Of a DNA stretch of 64,000 nucleotides, positions 25,375 to 37,353 are shown in pieces. The notes under the pieces are model-generated. The model worked only from the letters and a program-made list of their open reading frames with translations, was not told the DNA's origin and did not search any database. Origin of the DNA: Pontiellaceae bacterium B12219 (lineage in GTDB: Bacteria; Verrucomicrobiota; Kiritimatiellia; Kiritimatiellales; Pontiellaceae); contig JARNMJ010000017.1 in assembly GCA_029432795.1 (NCBI GenBank), forward strand, positions 1 to 64,000. The letters run 5' to 3'. Position numbers and translations under genes: made by a program. Position 1 is the first letter of the stretch. Each line of letters opens with the position of its first letter.

Positions 25375-27975
25375 TCAGCGATGTACAAAATGGCAGCTCA
25401 CGGTTTGATGGAGCGCATCGGCGATAATCTGGATCGCGCGGTCTCCGGCCACATCTTCAGCATCGATCACCCGGACCGTATCCGCCCATTTTCCGGCGGA
25501 GGGAACGAGCTCTAATAATCGATTGGGCGCCTCTTCAAAAAAGGCGGTGTTGAGGAAGTTGCCTCCTTTGTCGGGAAACAGAGCCAAATAGAGCATTTTC
25601 ATTTCCACCCGCTCATTTAAAAAATGGGTGCCGAGCGAAACATCCGGCACGAGATTGTCGTGCATAGCAACAATTTCGCAGAGAATGGAAACGGTGTTGA
25701 TATCGCTGAACGAAACCGGAATGCCGAGCGAAGGGCTGCTGGTTCCCCAGCGGCCGGGACCGATGATCATGGTATTTTTCGGCGTGCTCTTTTTTCCCGT
25801 GCGGTTGATATCGCCGATGAGCCGGGCGATTTCGTGCCGCGTATTGACGGGAAGCTGGCCGTAGCGGGAAGGAACCACATAGATAAAGCGGTCGATCTGC
25901 CCGACCCGGCTTTGCCCCACCACGGCACCATGTGCTTCGACAATCCGATCTTCATCGGCCACATCGACCTCCGGCAGCTCCACGGCTTCGGAGCCGTGGA
26001 CCTGAAGCGGCCGGCATTGGAGCAGGTTAATACGGTAATTCCCGTCTTCCATAAAGTTGGCGGTGAATTCGATATCAACCGGATAGTTATACGCCGCTTC
26101 GATCGTATCGAGAATTTCACGCATATCAGCCACAAAGTCGGTTTCGTTCAACAGCTTGTCAAACGTCAGAATACGATAGGGTTTTGCGCCGCGCGGCTGG
26201 GTGGGATCGATGGAGGCAAACATTTCGATGGGCAGGTTGTCGGCCCCCTCAACCAGATCCATAAAATAGTCGGAGACTTCCTGGTTGGCTTCGAGGTCCA
26301 GATAATCCACACGGCGCTGGGCATATTGCGCAACTTCATCAAAATTAGCTTCAGGGCGTTTATCAGGCGCGTTGAGGGCAACAATGCGGGTGTAATCGTC
26401 GTCGGCCTGATCAACGGCGCGGGTGCCGAGCCCGAAGACCAGGCGAATCACACCGGCCTCGGGATCGATGCTTTCGTGCCAGGCATAGGGATTGAACGAG
26501 AAACCGACTCCGGCCATTTCGGGATAGAAATAGCGGCCGTGCATGGTGCCGGAAACGCGCATAACCAGCAGCGCCATCTGCTCGTCGTTGTCGAGCATGC
26601 CCCGCCGGGCGCGGTAGCGCAGCGCCTGCTCGCTCATCGAGCTGGCGTAGATCCGCTTCACAGCGGCAACAAAATCCTCCATTCGGCGCTCACGCGGTCC
26701 CTGGTTCACACAGAAGACACTTTCGTATTTACCGGCAAAAGAGTTTCCGAAGTTGTCTTCGAGCAGGGAACTCGAACGCACAATGAAGGGAGACTGCCCG
26801 AAATAATCGAGCATTTCATCGAACTGCTTTAAAATGTGTGCCGGGAAATCGCCGGTAATGATGCGGCGCCGCGCCTGCTCGGCCCCATCCAGAAACTTTT
26901 CGGGATCGCGCTGATTCTGGCGTACCCACCAGATTCCATTGCGTACCAAAAAGGAGAAAAAGGCATCTGAGCCAATGAAGAATGAATCCTGCGCCTCAAA
27001 CAGATCAATAAAACGCGGACTCTTCTTTTTGACGATGGCCTGCGCAAGCAGCATACCGACCGCCTTCCCGCCGATCAGCCCGGTGCCAATCATCCGTTTT
27101 CGAATATCGAGAATATCCTGCAGCGTGAAATAACGGGCAATGAGTTTCTGCATACTTTCGTCGCGGGAAATGACCATACGCACGAGCAATTCATAAACCG
27201 CCTTTCCTTTTTCGGGCAGATCGGGGCGGTATTCCCCCGATTTGAGCAGTTCGCGCGCCTGCAGAAATGACGACTCCCAAAAACCGTGACTGCTATCCGA
27301 ATGCAGCCCGGACCATTTGGCCGAGGTGAGAATTTCCGAAATGACGGCACTCGAGGTGACCGGCATAAATTTTTCGCCGTGGCGCACGTGCAGCATATTC
27401 ATTGTGGGCGAATAGCGATGCTGCGCTTTGATCGGCCGCACATAGAGTTCGTCTTTATGACGGTAGACATCGAGGAAAAGCTGGGTGGTTTCCAGAATCG
27501 GACTGATGGCGCGTGACGTATGGTAGTTCCGGAAAATTGCGAAATAGGCTACCGTTTCAACATCAAAAAGATAAGGACACGTGAGCATGAAAAAATTGCC
27601 CAGCATTTCGTCCGAATACCAGTCAACCGCCAGGCGCGAGAGGCAGTCGAACACATAAAATGCGCCGGGGCCGGTCTTTTCAATGATTCCATGAATGGAT
27701 GCTATAAAGTTTTCAAAGCCTTCTTCCGGATCAAATTCATAGACCTCGGCTCCCATTTCCGTCGTAATGAGTGCATCGTGTCGGGAAAAACGGAAATAGA
27801 CCAGCTTCCGGCCGTTCCTGACGGCCGCCTCACAGTACGGAACGACCAGCTCGCGGTATTCCGCAATCGAGTCGACCTGCCAAACAATATTATCGCCGAT
27901 CAGGACCCCTTTTAAAATCCGATCAAGTCCGGGCAAGCCGGTGGTCAACCCTGCATCAATCGTACTCATGGCCAC
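25375..27975 (-). CDS. RecA-like domain fused to PEP-synthase-like ATP-grasp
   Basis: An 866-residue protein. Residues 1-230 resemble a KaiC/RecA-type domain by its opening (T-G-L-P-G-L-D-R-I-L-K-G), but the P-loop that should follow is replaced by IGDNIVWQVDS, so ATP binding there is doubtful. Residues about 290-700 match the pyruvate-phosphate dikinase/PEP-synthase nucleotide-binding domain: GKAVGMLLAQ, FIVRSSSLLEDNFGNSFAGK, VFGLGTRAVDQ and INLLQCRPLQ. The phospho-histidine swivelling domain and PEP TIM barrel are absent; instead a C-terminal region carries MIIGPGRWGTSSPSLGIPVS. The enzyme activity is unknown. It lies beside an NrpR regulator gene in the same direction. Confidence 0.8.
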   Translation of the reverse strand: MAMSTIDAGLTTGLPGLDRILKGVLIGDNIVWQVDSIAEYRELVVPYCEAAVRNGRKLVYFRFSRHDALITTEMGAEVYEFDPEEGFENFIASIHGIIEKTGPGAFYVFDCLSRLAVDWYSDEMLGNFFMLTCPYLFDVETVAYFAIFRNYHTSRAISPILETTQLFLDVYRHKDELYVRPIKAQHRYSPTMNMLHVRHGEKFMPVTSSAVISEILTSAKWSGLHSDSSHGFWESSFLQARELLKSGEYRPDLPEKGKAVYELLVRMVISRDESMQKLIARYFTLQDILDIRKRMIGTGLIGGKAVGMLLAQAIVKKKSPRFIDLFEAQDSFFIGSDAFFSFLVRNGIWWVRQNQRDPEKFLDGAEQARRRIITGDFPAHILKQFDEMLDYFGQSPFIVRSSSLLEDNFGNSFAGKYESVFCVNQGPRERRMEDFVAAVKRIYASSMSEQALRYRARRGMLDNDEQMALLVMRVSGTMHGRYFYPEMAGVGFSFNPYAWHESIDPEAGVIRLVFGLGTRAVDQADDDYTRIVALNAPDKRPEANFDEVAQYAQRRVDYLDLEANQEVSDYFMDLVEGADNLPIEMFASIDPTQPRGAKPYRILTFDKLLNETDFVADMREILDTIEAAYNYPVDIEFTANFMEDGNYRINLLQCRPLQVHGSEAVELPEVDVADEDRIVEAHGAVVGQSRVGQIDRFIYVVPSRYGQLPVNTRHEIARLIGDINRTGKKSTPKNTMIIGPGRWGTSSPSLGIPVSFSDINTVSILCEIVAMHDNLVPDVSLGTHFLNERVEMKMLYLALFPDKGGNFLNTAFFEEAPNRLLELVPSAGKWADTVRVIDAEDVAGDRAIQIIADALHQTVSCHFVHR

Positions 27976-27995
27976 TCATCCTTTCCTCCCCGCTT

Positions 27996-28010
27996 TTCCA
28001 ACCTCTGGAA
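27996..28010. repeat. Near-copy palindrome between two genes
   Basis: TTCCAACCTCTGGAA differs from the consensus at one arm base. It sits in the 37-base gap between the nrpR-like stop and the PEP-synthase-like gene start. Confidence 0.8.
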
Positions 28011-28012
28011 CT

Positions 28013-29020
28013 TCACCGCAATGCGGCAAGGCGGCTCTTCAGTTCACTGTAATGAAACAACTGGTTAAAATCGACCAGCCCGGAAAGCGCACTGGAGCGG
28101 ACGCGCAGGCCGGTTTCCTCGAAAATCGACATCGGATTAAGCCCGCCGATGATGATCGCACCCACCCGCTGGGGACCGACAGGTACACCATAGAGACTCT
28201 GTCCGGGACTGCCCAGACAAAGCAGGCTGCCGAGCCCCAGGGCCTCCAGCTGTTTGGAAATGCTATGCACGGCTTCAACACTGTCAGCCGGGAATTCGCG
28301 GAAGCTCGCGCCGATTTGTCCGTTGCCGGTGGTGATTGCACCGATATAGTCGGCCATTCCGCTGCGGATGAAAACAACAAGCGGATCAATGCTCGTACCG
28401 TCGTAGTGAATGATATCGGAAAAACGTACCGGAGCGCCCTCGTGCAATTCGATCAACCCGCCGAAACGCGATGTGGTCGGAACGCCGCGACGCAGCAATA
28501 CCCCATTCAGCGTAATCGAACAAACCGTGCCAATGCCGACATGGCCGTCGGGAATGGTAAAACTGCCGCAACTCTCGCCGGGAGCAAAAAGCGTAACCAG
28601 CGTTCCCATCGAATAGCCTTTGGCAAATACCTTTTCAATCAGCTTCAAACGCTCGCTGGTGAAACCTTCAAGCGGAATGGCGGAAACATTAACCACCACC
28701 GTACCGCGACGTAAGGCTGGATCAAAATCCATCTTATAAGCCATCGCATCAATTTTGCCCGAAAGAAGCCCCACGCCTTCAAGGATGCGCGACGCATCGG
28801 CCTCATGCTTGCCTTTTTCGGTGATAATCCGCCCGCGGCGCCCAAGGTTTTCTGTAAAACCCTCTGCATCCAATTCGCATAAATAAAGCCGAACCGAACG
28901 CTCACTGATATCGATACCCTGGCTGATCAGCAACTCCGTAATACGCGTACTGCTGAGCACCTGCCCGCTTCGATTCAGCACATCCAGAATCGCCAGCCGT
29001 TTTTTCTGCCGTTTATCCAT
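28013..29020 (-). CDS. nrpR: NrpR-family transcriptional regulator
   Basis: A 335-residue regulator. Residues 1-70 form a winged helix-turn-helix (RLAILDVLNRSGQVLSSTRI, S-E-R-S-V-R-L-Y-L). Residues 80-330 are one NrpR regulatory domain (DUF128) with VVVNVSAIPLEGF, TVCSITLNGVLLRRG, F-G-G-L-I-E and AIIIGGLNPMSIFEETG. NrpR is the archaeal nitrogen repressor, released from DNA by 2-oxoglutarate (known); bacterial homologues have been little studied. It is divergent from gdhA and close to gltBD, which strongly suggests nitrogen-assimilation control. The start at 29020 has AAGGGG 7 bases upstream; that sequence doubles as the candidate operator half-site. Confidence 0.88.
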   Translation of the reverse strand: MDKRQKKRLAILDVLNRSGQVLSSTRITELLISQGIDISERSVRLYLCELDAEGFTENLGRRGRIITEKGKHEADASRILEGVGLLSGKIDAMAYKMDFDPALRRGTVVVNVSAIPLEGFTSERLKLIEKVFAKGYSMGTLVTLFAPGESCGSFTIPDGHVGIGTVCSITLNGVLLRRGVPTTSRFGGLIELHEGAPVRFSDIIHYDGTSIDPLVVFIRSGMADYIGAITTGNGQIGASFREFPADSVEAVHSISKQLEALGLGSLLCLGSPGQSLYGVPVGPQRVGAIIIGGLNPMSIFEETGLRVRSSALSGLVDFNQLFHYSELKSRLAALR

Positions 29021-30539
<1,519 letters not shown>

Positions 30540-30560
30540 CCGAAACAACCGAACCTTCTT

Positions 30561-30625
30561 TTCCAATCATTGGAAAAGAAGAAAACCCGGACTTCCAAAG
30601 ATTGGAAGTTCCGGGTTTTTTATTT
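30561..30625. terminator. Bidirectional terminator built on a TTCCAA palindrome
   Basis: The stem AACCCGGACTTCCAA (30584-30598) pairs with TTGGAAGTTCCGGGTT (30602-30617), with one bulged base, and is followed by a T-rich run for gdhA. The A-rich run ahead of it serves gltD from the other strand. The upper part of the stem is the palindrome TTCCAAAGATTGGAA (30593-30607). A second intact palindrome, TTCCAATCATTGGAA, is at 30561-30575. Confidence 0.9.
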
Positions 30626-30642
30626 GCGCGCTGCGCGGATCT

Positions 30643-32130
30643 CTACGGGAGAACCGTGTCGCCCATCAGAAATTTATCCACCTCGCGCGCGCAGCCACGG
30701 CCCTCATTAATGGCCCAAACCACCAGCGACTGTCCGCGCCGGGCATCACCTGCGGCGAATACCTTTTTCACATTGGTGGTGTAAATTTCATGATCAGCCC
30801 GATAGTTGGAACGTCTGTCGCGCTCCACGCCGAGCTGTTCCGCAACCGGATCTTCCGGCCCGAGGAAACCCATCGCCAACAGAACCAAATCAGCTTCAAC
30901 CCGCTGCTCGGTTCCGGCAACAGCTTTCGGCATTTTCCCGCCGTTCCCATTATCGACCCATTCGACTTCCACCGTATGGATGGCAACCAGATTGCCGTCG
31001 GCATCGCCTTCGAATTTCTGAGTCATCACCGAAAAATTACGCGGGTCTTTACCCTGAATTTTAATGGCTTCCTGCTGACCGTAATCGGTCTTCAGATTGG
31101 CCGGCCACTGCGGCCAGGGATTGGAAACGCGGTTGCGATCGACATCCGGCTTAGGAAGAATCTCAAGCTGAGTTACTTTCTCACATTCGTGACGGAGCGA
31201 GGTGCCGACACAGTCCGTACCGGTGTCGCCGCCGCCGATAACGATGACTTTCTTCCCCTTGGCGGAGATATAGTTGCCGTCTTCAAGATTGCTGTCGAGC
31301 AGACTCTTGGTATTGGCATGTAAAAATTCCATGGCAAAATGAACACCCTTCAGATCCCGACCTTCAACCGGCAGGTCGCGCGGTTTGGTTGCACCCGTGG
31401 CCAGAACAACGGCATCGAACTGCTTCTTGAGCGCAGTTGCCGAAATATCTTTGCCGACTTCCGTATTGGTTTTATACACCACACCTTCCTGCTCAATGAT
31501 GTCCACACGGCGCTGCATCACTTTTTTATCCAGCTTCATATTCGGAATACCGTACATCATCAGCCCGCCGATACGGTCGGCCCGTTCGAACACCGTCACA
31601 TTATGACCGGCCCGATTCAACTGCTGGGCACAGGCCAGACCTGCAGGCCCGGAGCCCACAATCGCAATTTTTTTGTCTGTACGAACTTCCGGCGGTTCAG
31701 GAACCACCCATCCGTTTTCAAAGCCCTTATCAATGATGGTTCGTTCGTTATCATGAATGGTAACGGCCGGTTCGTTGATGCCCAGCACACACCCCGCTTC
31801 ACACGGCGCCGGACATACACGACCGGTAACTTCCGGAAAGTTATTGGTGTGGTGCAGCCGATCAAGCGCTTCGCGCCAGCGGTTGCGATAGATCAGATCG
31901 TTCCACTCGGGAATGAGGTTATTGATCGGGCAGCCGCTCGCTCCGCCTTCCAGCATTTCCCCACGGTGACAGAACGGCACTCCGCAATCCATGCAGCGAC
32001 CGCCCTGCTCGACACAGGTTTTGTTGTCGCGCAAAATATAGACTTCAGACCAGTCCTTGACACGCTCGAGCTCGGGGCGCATCGGGTTGGTCTTCCGAAC
32101 AAACTCTAAAAATCCAGTTAGCTTTCCCAT
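30643..32130 (-). CDS. gltD: Glutamate synthase small subunit
   Basis: A 495-residue NADPH-dependent GOGAT beta subunit that passes electrons from NAD(P)H through FAD and Fe-S clusters to GltB. The N-terminal cysteine motifs for 4Fe-4S clusters are present ([16 protein letters not shown] and [13 protein letters not shown]). The first dinucleotide motif is [15 protein letters not shown] and the second is [13 protein letters not shown]; the C-terminal [13 protein letters not shown] flavin motif is present. It starts 17 bases after gltB ends, so the pair is one operon. The length is close to the family norm (about 480-495). Confidence 0.96.
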   Translation of the reverse strand: MGKLTGFLEFVRKTNPMRPELERVKDWSEVYILRDNKTCVEQGGRCMDCGVPFCHRGEMLEGGASGCPINNLIPEWNDLIYRNRWREALDRLHHTNNFPEVTGRVCPAPCEAGCVLGINEPAVTIHDNERTIIDKGFENGWVVPEPPEVRTDKKIAIVGSGPAGLACAQQLNRAGHNVTVFERADRIGGLMMYGIPNMKLDKKVMQRRVDIIEQEGVVYKTNTEVGKDISATALKKQFDAVVLATGATKPRDLPVEGRDLKGVHFAMEFLHANTKSLLDSNLEDGNYISAKGKKVIVIGGGDTGTDCVGTSLRHECEKVTQLEILPKPDVDRNRVSNPWPQWPANLKTDYGQQEAIKIQGKDPRNFSVMTQKFEGDADGNLVAIHTVEVEWVDNGNGGKMPKAVAGTEQRVEADLVLLAMGFLGPEDPVAEQLGVERDRRSNYRADHEIYTTNVKKVFAAGDARRGQSLVVWAINEGRGCAREVDKFLMGDTVLP

Positions 32131-32147
32131 AACAAAACGTCCTTCGT

Positions 32148-35100
32148 TTAAAGGCTGGCGATGTGCATATCAAACGCCGCATCGATTATCTCTGCTTCAC
32201 TTTTGTACTCGCCCGTAGCACGAGCCTGTTCGATGTAACCAAGCATGCGCTTATAGTCGGTTGGAATAACCTTAACGAACTTCGTCAACGTCTCATCCCA
32301 ATCAGCCAGCATTCTGGCAGCAACGGTTGATCCCGTTTTCTGCTGATGCATTTCGATCTTACTTTTCAGGTCCGCAATATCGGCCTCGGCCTGCACCTTT
32401 TCGAGCTCGATCATCTCCATATTGCACTTGCTCGCAAAATCGCCGGCAGCATCGTAAACATACGCAATACCGCCGGACATACCTGCACCGAAGTTGCGCC
32501 CGGTTTGTCCGAGAATAATGGTCTTTCCTCCGGTCATATATTCACAGCCATGATCGCCGATGCCTTCAACAACCACTTCCGCACCGGAGTTGCGAACACA
32601 GAAACGTTCGCCCGCCACACCACGGATGTAGGCCGATCCGCTGGTCGCACCATAAAAACAGACGTTGCCAACAAGAATATTTTCCTCGGCCCGGAACGTG
32701 GCCCCCTTATCGGGATAAATAGTCAGGCTGCCGCCGGAAAGGCCTTTGCCGACATAGTCATTGGCATCGCCTTCAAGCTCCAACTCAATCCCCCTGCACA
32801 TGAATGCACCAAGCGACTGTCCCACTGACCCCTTGAGGTTGAAGTGAACGGTTGCATCGGGCAGCCCGTCGCTTTTGTAAATTTTGGTCATCTCATGCGA
32901 AAGAATCGTTCCTACAGAGCGGTCGGTATTAACCACATGGAAATCAGCTTTCACCTTTTCGCCGTTTTCAAGCGCAGGCTTAGCAGCTTCAACCAGTTTC
33001 CAATCCAGCACATTTTCGAGCATGTGGTTCTGGTCTTTGCTGTGATATGTGCCTTCCTCGGCTCCAATGGTCTCCTTGTGAAGAATCGGAGAGAGATCGA
33101 GATTTTTATATTTCCAGTGTTCAACATCATCGCGGAACTTCAGGCACTGCGACTGACCGACCATTTCGTTAATGGTGCGGAAGCCAAGCTCTGCCATGAT
33201 CTCACGAAGTCCATCGACCAGGAATTCAAAGAAGTTAACTACGTGATCCGGGTTGCCATCGAATTTTTTACGCAGGTCACCCCGCTGAGTGGCAATGCCA
33301 ACCGGGCAGGTATTGCTGTGGCATTTGCGCATCATGATGCAGCCTTCCACCACAAGTGCCGCTGTTGCCACACCCCACTCTTCCGCACCCAGCAACGTGG
33401 CAATGGCAAGATCCCGGGAGGTTTTCATCTGACCATCGGCCTGAACCACAATGCGGTTACGCAGGCGGTTACGCACCAGTGTTTGATGCGTTTCGGAAAG
33501 TCCAAGCTCCCACGGAAGTCCCGCATGTTTGATGGAACTGAGCGGTGAAGCTCCGGTTCCACCGTCATATCCGGCAATCAGCACAGCATCGGCTTTCGCT
33601 TTACATACGCCGGCGGCGATCGTTCCTACACCGGCTTCAGAAACCAGTTTGACGTTCACGCGGGCATCGCGATTTGAGTTTTTGAGGTCGTAGATCAGCT
33701 GAGCCAAATCCTCGATCGAATAAATATCGTGGTGCGGAGGCGGCGAGATGAGTCCCACCCCCGGCGTGGAGCCACGTACGCGACCGATCCATCCATTCAC
33801 TTTATGGCCGGGAAGATGTCCGCCCTCTCCCGGTTTTGCCCCCTGCGCCATTTTAATCTGAAGCTCGGAAGCTTTGGAAAGATAGTAGCTGTTCACACCA
33901 AAACGACCGGATGCGATCTGTTTGGTTGCCGAGCACATATCATCGCCATTCGGCAGCTTTTTGTAGCGAACCGGATCTTCGCCGCCTTCGCCGGAGTTGG
34001 AACGCGAACCGATGCGATTCATCGCAATGGCCAAGGTTGTATGCGCTTCCCAGGAAATAGAACCGAATGACATTGCTCCGGTGGCAAACCGCTTCAGAAT
34101 ATTTTCGGCCGGTTCCACCTCATCCAGCGGAATGGGTGCACGGTCCGACTCAAACTCCATCAGACCACGCAGGGTGTATGCGGCCTGGCTCTGTTCATCA
34201 ACGGTTTGACAGTATTTCTTATACTTCGCAAAATCCTTTTCACGGGTGCATTCCTGCAACAGGTTAATGACGGTCGGGTTGAACAAGTGACGTTCACCAT
34301 CTTTACGCCAGGAATAGTCACCGCCCGGATCCAGCACCTTCTGTGCTCCTCCACGTGTGGGGAAGCCCTTGCGATGTTTCATGAGCGTTTCGGTTGCGAT
34401 ATCATCGAGACTCAGTCCCTCAATACGACTTACCGTGCCCGTGAAGTACTTATTAACCACTTCGGAATTAATGCCGACGATCTCAAAAATCTGCGCGCCC
34501 TGATAGGAAGCGAGCGTTGAAATACCCATCTTCGAAAAGATTTTCAGCAAGCCGCCGTTGATGGACTTAATGTAGTTCTGGATGGCCTTTTCTCTGGAAA
34601 GGCCATTCAGCAACTCTTCTTTTTCCATATTGCAGATGGTATCGAGCGCCATATACGGATTCACGGCCGAAGCGCCGTAGCCGAGAATGGTGGCGAAGTG
34701 GTGCACTTCGCGCACATCACCGACTTCCATAACAATATCGGCCTTACCGCGTTTTCCTGCGCGAATCAGATGATGATGCACGGCCGAAGCCGCCAACACA
34801 GACGGGATCGCCGCATGGCCGGGGTTTGAATTGAGGTCGGACAGAATAATGATGGAGTACCCTTCATCAATAGCATCTTCTGAATAACGGCAAACGCGAT
34901 CGAGCGTTTTTTCAAGCACACCCGGTGCCCCGGTGGCGGGAAACAGAATTTCCAGTCGCTTCGCCTGGAACGTAGGATGATTCAGCCCCACCAATCGGGA
35001 AAGATCTTCATTCGTCAGTACAGGCTGATCGATCGCAATGCGGCGGCAGTGCTCCGGCGACTCCGTCAGAATATTGGTGAATCCGCCGACATAGGTGCGA

Positions 35101-36776
35101 AGGTCCATCACGATACGCTCGCGGATCGGATCGATCGGCGGGTTGGTGACCTGTGCAAAGAGCTGTTTAAAATAATGCGACAACTGCACCGGGCGATCCG
35201 AAAGAACTGCCAACGGATTATCCGCTCCCATTGAGCCGAGCGGCTCTTTGCCCTCGGTGGCCATCGGCCGTAGGATTTCGTTTATGTCCTCATAGCTGTA
35301 GCCAAACATTTTTTGGCGTGCAAACAACACCCTGTCCGATGCCGGTTTCGCATCATAGTCCGGCGAAGGCGGCAAATCTTTGAGATGAATCATCGTCTGA
35401 TCAATCCACTTCTGATAGGGCTGGCGCGAACAGAGATCGGCCTTGAGCTCTTCATCGGAAATGATACGACCCTGATTGAGATCGGCAACAAACATTTTAC
35501 CGGGCTGCAGACGGCCGCGGGTTTTAACTTTGGAGTGATCAACATTGATCACGCCGGTTTCGGAAGCCATGATCAGCGTATCGTCATCCGTCACACAATA
35601 ACGGGACGGGCGTAAGCCGTTGCGATCGAGTGTGGCACCAACAAGAACACCGTCGGTAAAGCAGACCGATGCAGGGCCATCCCAGGGCTCCATCATCGCG
35701 GAATAAAATTCATAGAAGGCGCGTTTGGCCGGATCCATATCCTTATCATTCTGCCAGGCCTCCGGAATGAGCATCATGAGCACATGCGGTAACGAGCGCC
35801 CGCTGAGCACCAGCATTTCGATCGCCATATCGAGGTTGGCGGAGTCAGAAGCCGCAAGATCGCAGATCGGGAAAATCATCTCGAGCTCTTCTTTTGTGAA
35901 GGCGGTGCATTCCAGCAGCACTTCACGGGCACGCATCCAGTTGATGTTCCCCTTATTAGTGTTGATTTCACCGTTGTGGGCGATATAGCGGAACGGCTGA
36001 GCCAGCTTCCAGGACGGGAACGTGTTGGTGGAGAAGCGTGAATGCACCAGCGCAATCGCGGAAACGGCCGCTTCGTTCTGCAGATCGAGGAAGTAACGCG
36101 GAACCTGTTCGGTTACCAGCTGACCTTTATAGTTAATGGTTTTATAGGAACAGGAAATAATATTCAGCCCGTCCGGTCCGATTCCACTGACGGTTTCGTT
36201 GGCAACACGTTCAGTGTACTTACGGAAAACGAAAAGCTTTTGATCAAACACCTCAGCACTCATATCGCTGGGCTTACCAATAAAAATCTGCTGAACACTC
36301 GGCTCGGTTTCAGCGGAATCGCGGCCCAGATCGGAGTTATCGACCGGAACAACACGATAGCCCAGCAGCGGCAATTTAAACTTGGCCAGATTGCGTTCGA
36401 TGATCTCCTTGCATTCCGCCTGCTTAACCTTGTCGCGCGGGAAGAAGGTCATTCCAACACCGTACTCACCAAACTTTGGAAGTTTGATCCCGGATTTCGG
36501 ACATTCCTCCATAAAGAGTTCGTGCGGAATCTGGAACAGAATACCGGCACCATCGCCGGATTTAATATCGAATCCGGTACCGCCCCGATGTTCCATACAA
36601 GCCAGCATGCCCAGTGCATCGGTGATGACTGAATGCTTTTTACGGCCCTTGAGATTTGCAACAAAACCGATGCCGCAACTGCTGCGTTCGAAATCGGCAC
36701 GGTACAACCCCTCTCCCTCAGGTTGTCCGAACATGTTGAGATCGTTTTCCGTATAAATAGTGGTGTTTTTGCTCAT
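32148..36776 (-). CDS. gltB: Glutamate synthase large subunit
   Basis: A 1542-residue GOGAT alpha subunit making two glutamates from glutamine and 2-oxoglutarate. The N-terminal glutaminase nucleophile is Cys34 (S-S-C-G-I-G-F), implying a 33-residue propeptide that is removed. The central FMN domain has S-I-K-H-A-G-L-P and G-T-G-A-S-P-L-S-S. The 3Fe-4S motif is [13 protein letters not shown]. The C-terminal beta-helix has repeated Gly turns. The start at 36776 is chosen because AAGAGG is 8 bases upstream and the propeptide length fits; the frame runs 17 codons further up without support. Control is probably by NrpR (see the upstream inverted repeat). Confidence 0.97.
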   Translation of the reverse strand: MSKNTTIYTENDLNMFGQPEGEGLYRADFERSSCGIGFVANLKGRKKHSVITDALGMLACMEHRGGTGFDIKSGDGAGILFQIPHELFMEECPKSGIKLPKFGEYGVGMTFFPRDKVKQAECKEIIERNLAKFKLPLLGYRVVPVDNSDLGRDSAETEPSVQQIFIGKPSDMSAEVFDQKLFVFRKYTERVANETVSGIGPDGLNIISCSYKTINYKGQLVTEQVPRYFLDLQNEAAVSAIALVHSRFSTNTFPSWKLAQPFRYIAHNGEINTNKGNINWMRAREVLLECTAFTKEELEMIFPICDLAASDSANLDMAIEMLVLSGRSLPHVLMMLIPEAWQNDKDMDPAKRAFYEFYSAMMEPWDGPASVCFTDGVLVGATLDRNGLRPSRYCVTDDDTLIMASETGVINVDHSKVKTRGRLQPGKMFVADLNQGRIISDEELKADLCSRQPYQKWIDQTMIHLKDLPPSPDYDAKPASDRVLFARQKMFGYSYEDINEILRPMATEGKEPLGSMGADNPLAVLSDRPVQLSHYFKQLFAQVTNPPIDPIRERIVMDLRTYVGGFTNILTESPEHCRRIAIDQPVLTNEDLSRLVGLNHPTFQAKRLEILFPATGAPGVLEKTLDRVCRYSEDAIDEGYSIIILSDLNSNPGHAAIPSVLAASAVHHHLIRAGKRGKADIVMEVGDVREVHHFATILGYGASAVNPYMALDTICNMEKEELLNGLSREKAIQNYIKSINGGLLKIFSKMGISTLASYQGAQIFEIVGINSEVVNKYFTGTVSRIEGLSLDDIATETLMKHRKGFPTRGGAQKVLDPGGDYSWRKDGERHLFNPTVINLLQECTREKDFAKYKKYCQTVDEQSQAAYTLRGLMEFESDRAPIPLDEVEPAENILKRFATGAMSFGSISWEAHTTLAIAMNRIGSRSNSGEGGEDPVRYKKLPNGDDMCSATKQIASGRFGVNSYYLSKASELQIKMAQGAKPGEGGHLPGHKVNGWIGRVRGSTPGVGLISPPPHHDIYSIEDLAQLIYDLKNSNRDARVNVKLVSEAGVGTIAAGVCKAKADAVLIAGYDGGTGASPLSSIKHAGLPWELGLSETHQTLVRNRLRNRIVVQADGQMKTSRDLAIATLLGAEEWGVATAALVVEGCIMMRKCHSNTCPVGIATQRGDLRKKFDGNPDHVVNFFEFLVDGLREIMAELGFRTINEMVGQSQCLKFRDDVEHWKYKNLDLSPILHKETIGAEEGTYHSKDQNHMLENVLDWKLVEAAKPALENGEKVKADFHVVNTDRSVGTILSHEMTKIYKSDGLPDATVHFNLKGSVGQSLGAFMCRGIELELEGDANDYVGKGLSGGSLTIYPDKGATFRAEENILVGNVCFYGATSGSAYIRGVAGERFCVRNSGAEVVVEGIGDHGCEYMTGGKTIILGQTGRNFGAGMSGGIAYVYDAAGDFASKCNMEMIELEKVQAEADIADLKSKIEMHQQKTGSTVAARMLADWDETLTKFVKVIPTDYKRMLGYIEQARATGEYKSEAEIIDAAFDMHIASL

Positions 36777-36833
36777 ATAAAACCTCTTAAATGGCCAGTC
36801 AAAATAGCGGGGTAATTTGCCGAGCACCCCTGT

Positions 36834-36882
36834 TCAAGTCAACCCCTTAGCGTGCCTAAATAGGAATACAATTAAGGGGTTT
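36834..36882 (-). promoter_or_regulatory. gltB promoter with perfect AAGGGGTT inverted repeat
   Basis: On the minus strand, AACCCCTTA (36881-36873) and TAAGGGGTT (36849-36841) form a perfect 9-bp inverted repeat 23 bases apart, about three helical turns between centres. The second arm runs straight into a -35-like TTGACT (36842-36837). The -10 that would go with it is weak (CAAATT at 36819-36814). Another GGGGT-N12-ACCCC pair lies just downstream. This is the best candidate site for the NrpR regulator encoded at 28013-29020. Confidence 0.5.
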
Positions 36883-36942
36883 TTAAAATATATAATCCAT
36901 TTTTGTATTACGCCCGACTTGTTTAGACATTATTCGAATATG

Positions 36943-37353
36943 CTAAAATGTCCACCCTTTGGAGCGAAATACTTCATCAAAGAAGGTTGGAGCAATCGGA
37001 CGACCATTCCGGGTCAGCACCCCGGTCACCTGCCCCTCCAGAATCAGCCGATCGTCGGCTTTGCGATAAATCGCCTGATCAAAAACAAACCGCACACGGC
37101 CTTCTTTATGCATCCCGAGCTTCACCACAAACACATCGCGCGGCATCAGCGGAAATTTGTAGTTCAATTCAACTTTAATCACCACGGCATCAACGCCATC
37201 GTCGTGCATCTGCGTAAAATTAACGCCGACTTCATGCAGAAATTCGTGGCGGCAGTGCTCAAGATAATTCTGATAGACGGAATTGTTCACAATTCCCTGA
37301 ATATCGCACTCGTAGTCGCGCACCATCATTTCCATTTCAAATACATATTCCAT
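36943..37353 (-). CDS. 4HBT-family acyl-CoA thioesterase
   Basis: A 136-residue single hot-dog-fold protein of the 4-hydroxybenzoyl-CoA thioesterase/YbgC class. The key N-terminal motif is V-R-D-Y-E-C-D-I-Q-G-I-V-N-N-S-V-Y-Q-N-Y, with the catalytic Asp in the D-x-Q-G-I-V-N-N loop, and the later strand ELNYKFPLMPRDVF. It probably hydrolyses short-chain or aromatic acyl-CoA; the substrate is unknown. Its ATG overlaps the rsgA stop (TGATG), so it is co-translated with rsgA. Confidence 0.88.
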   Translation of the reverse strand: MEYVFEMEMMVRDYECDIQGIVNNSVYQNYLEHCRHEFLHEVGVNFTQMHDDGVDAVVIKVELNYKFPLMPRDVFVVKLGMHKEGRVRFVFDQAIYRKADDRLILEGQVTGVLTRNGRPIAPTFFDEVFRSKGWTF

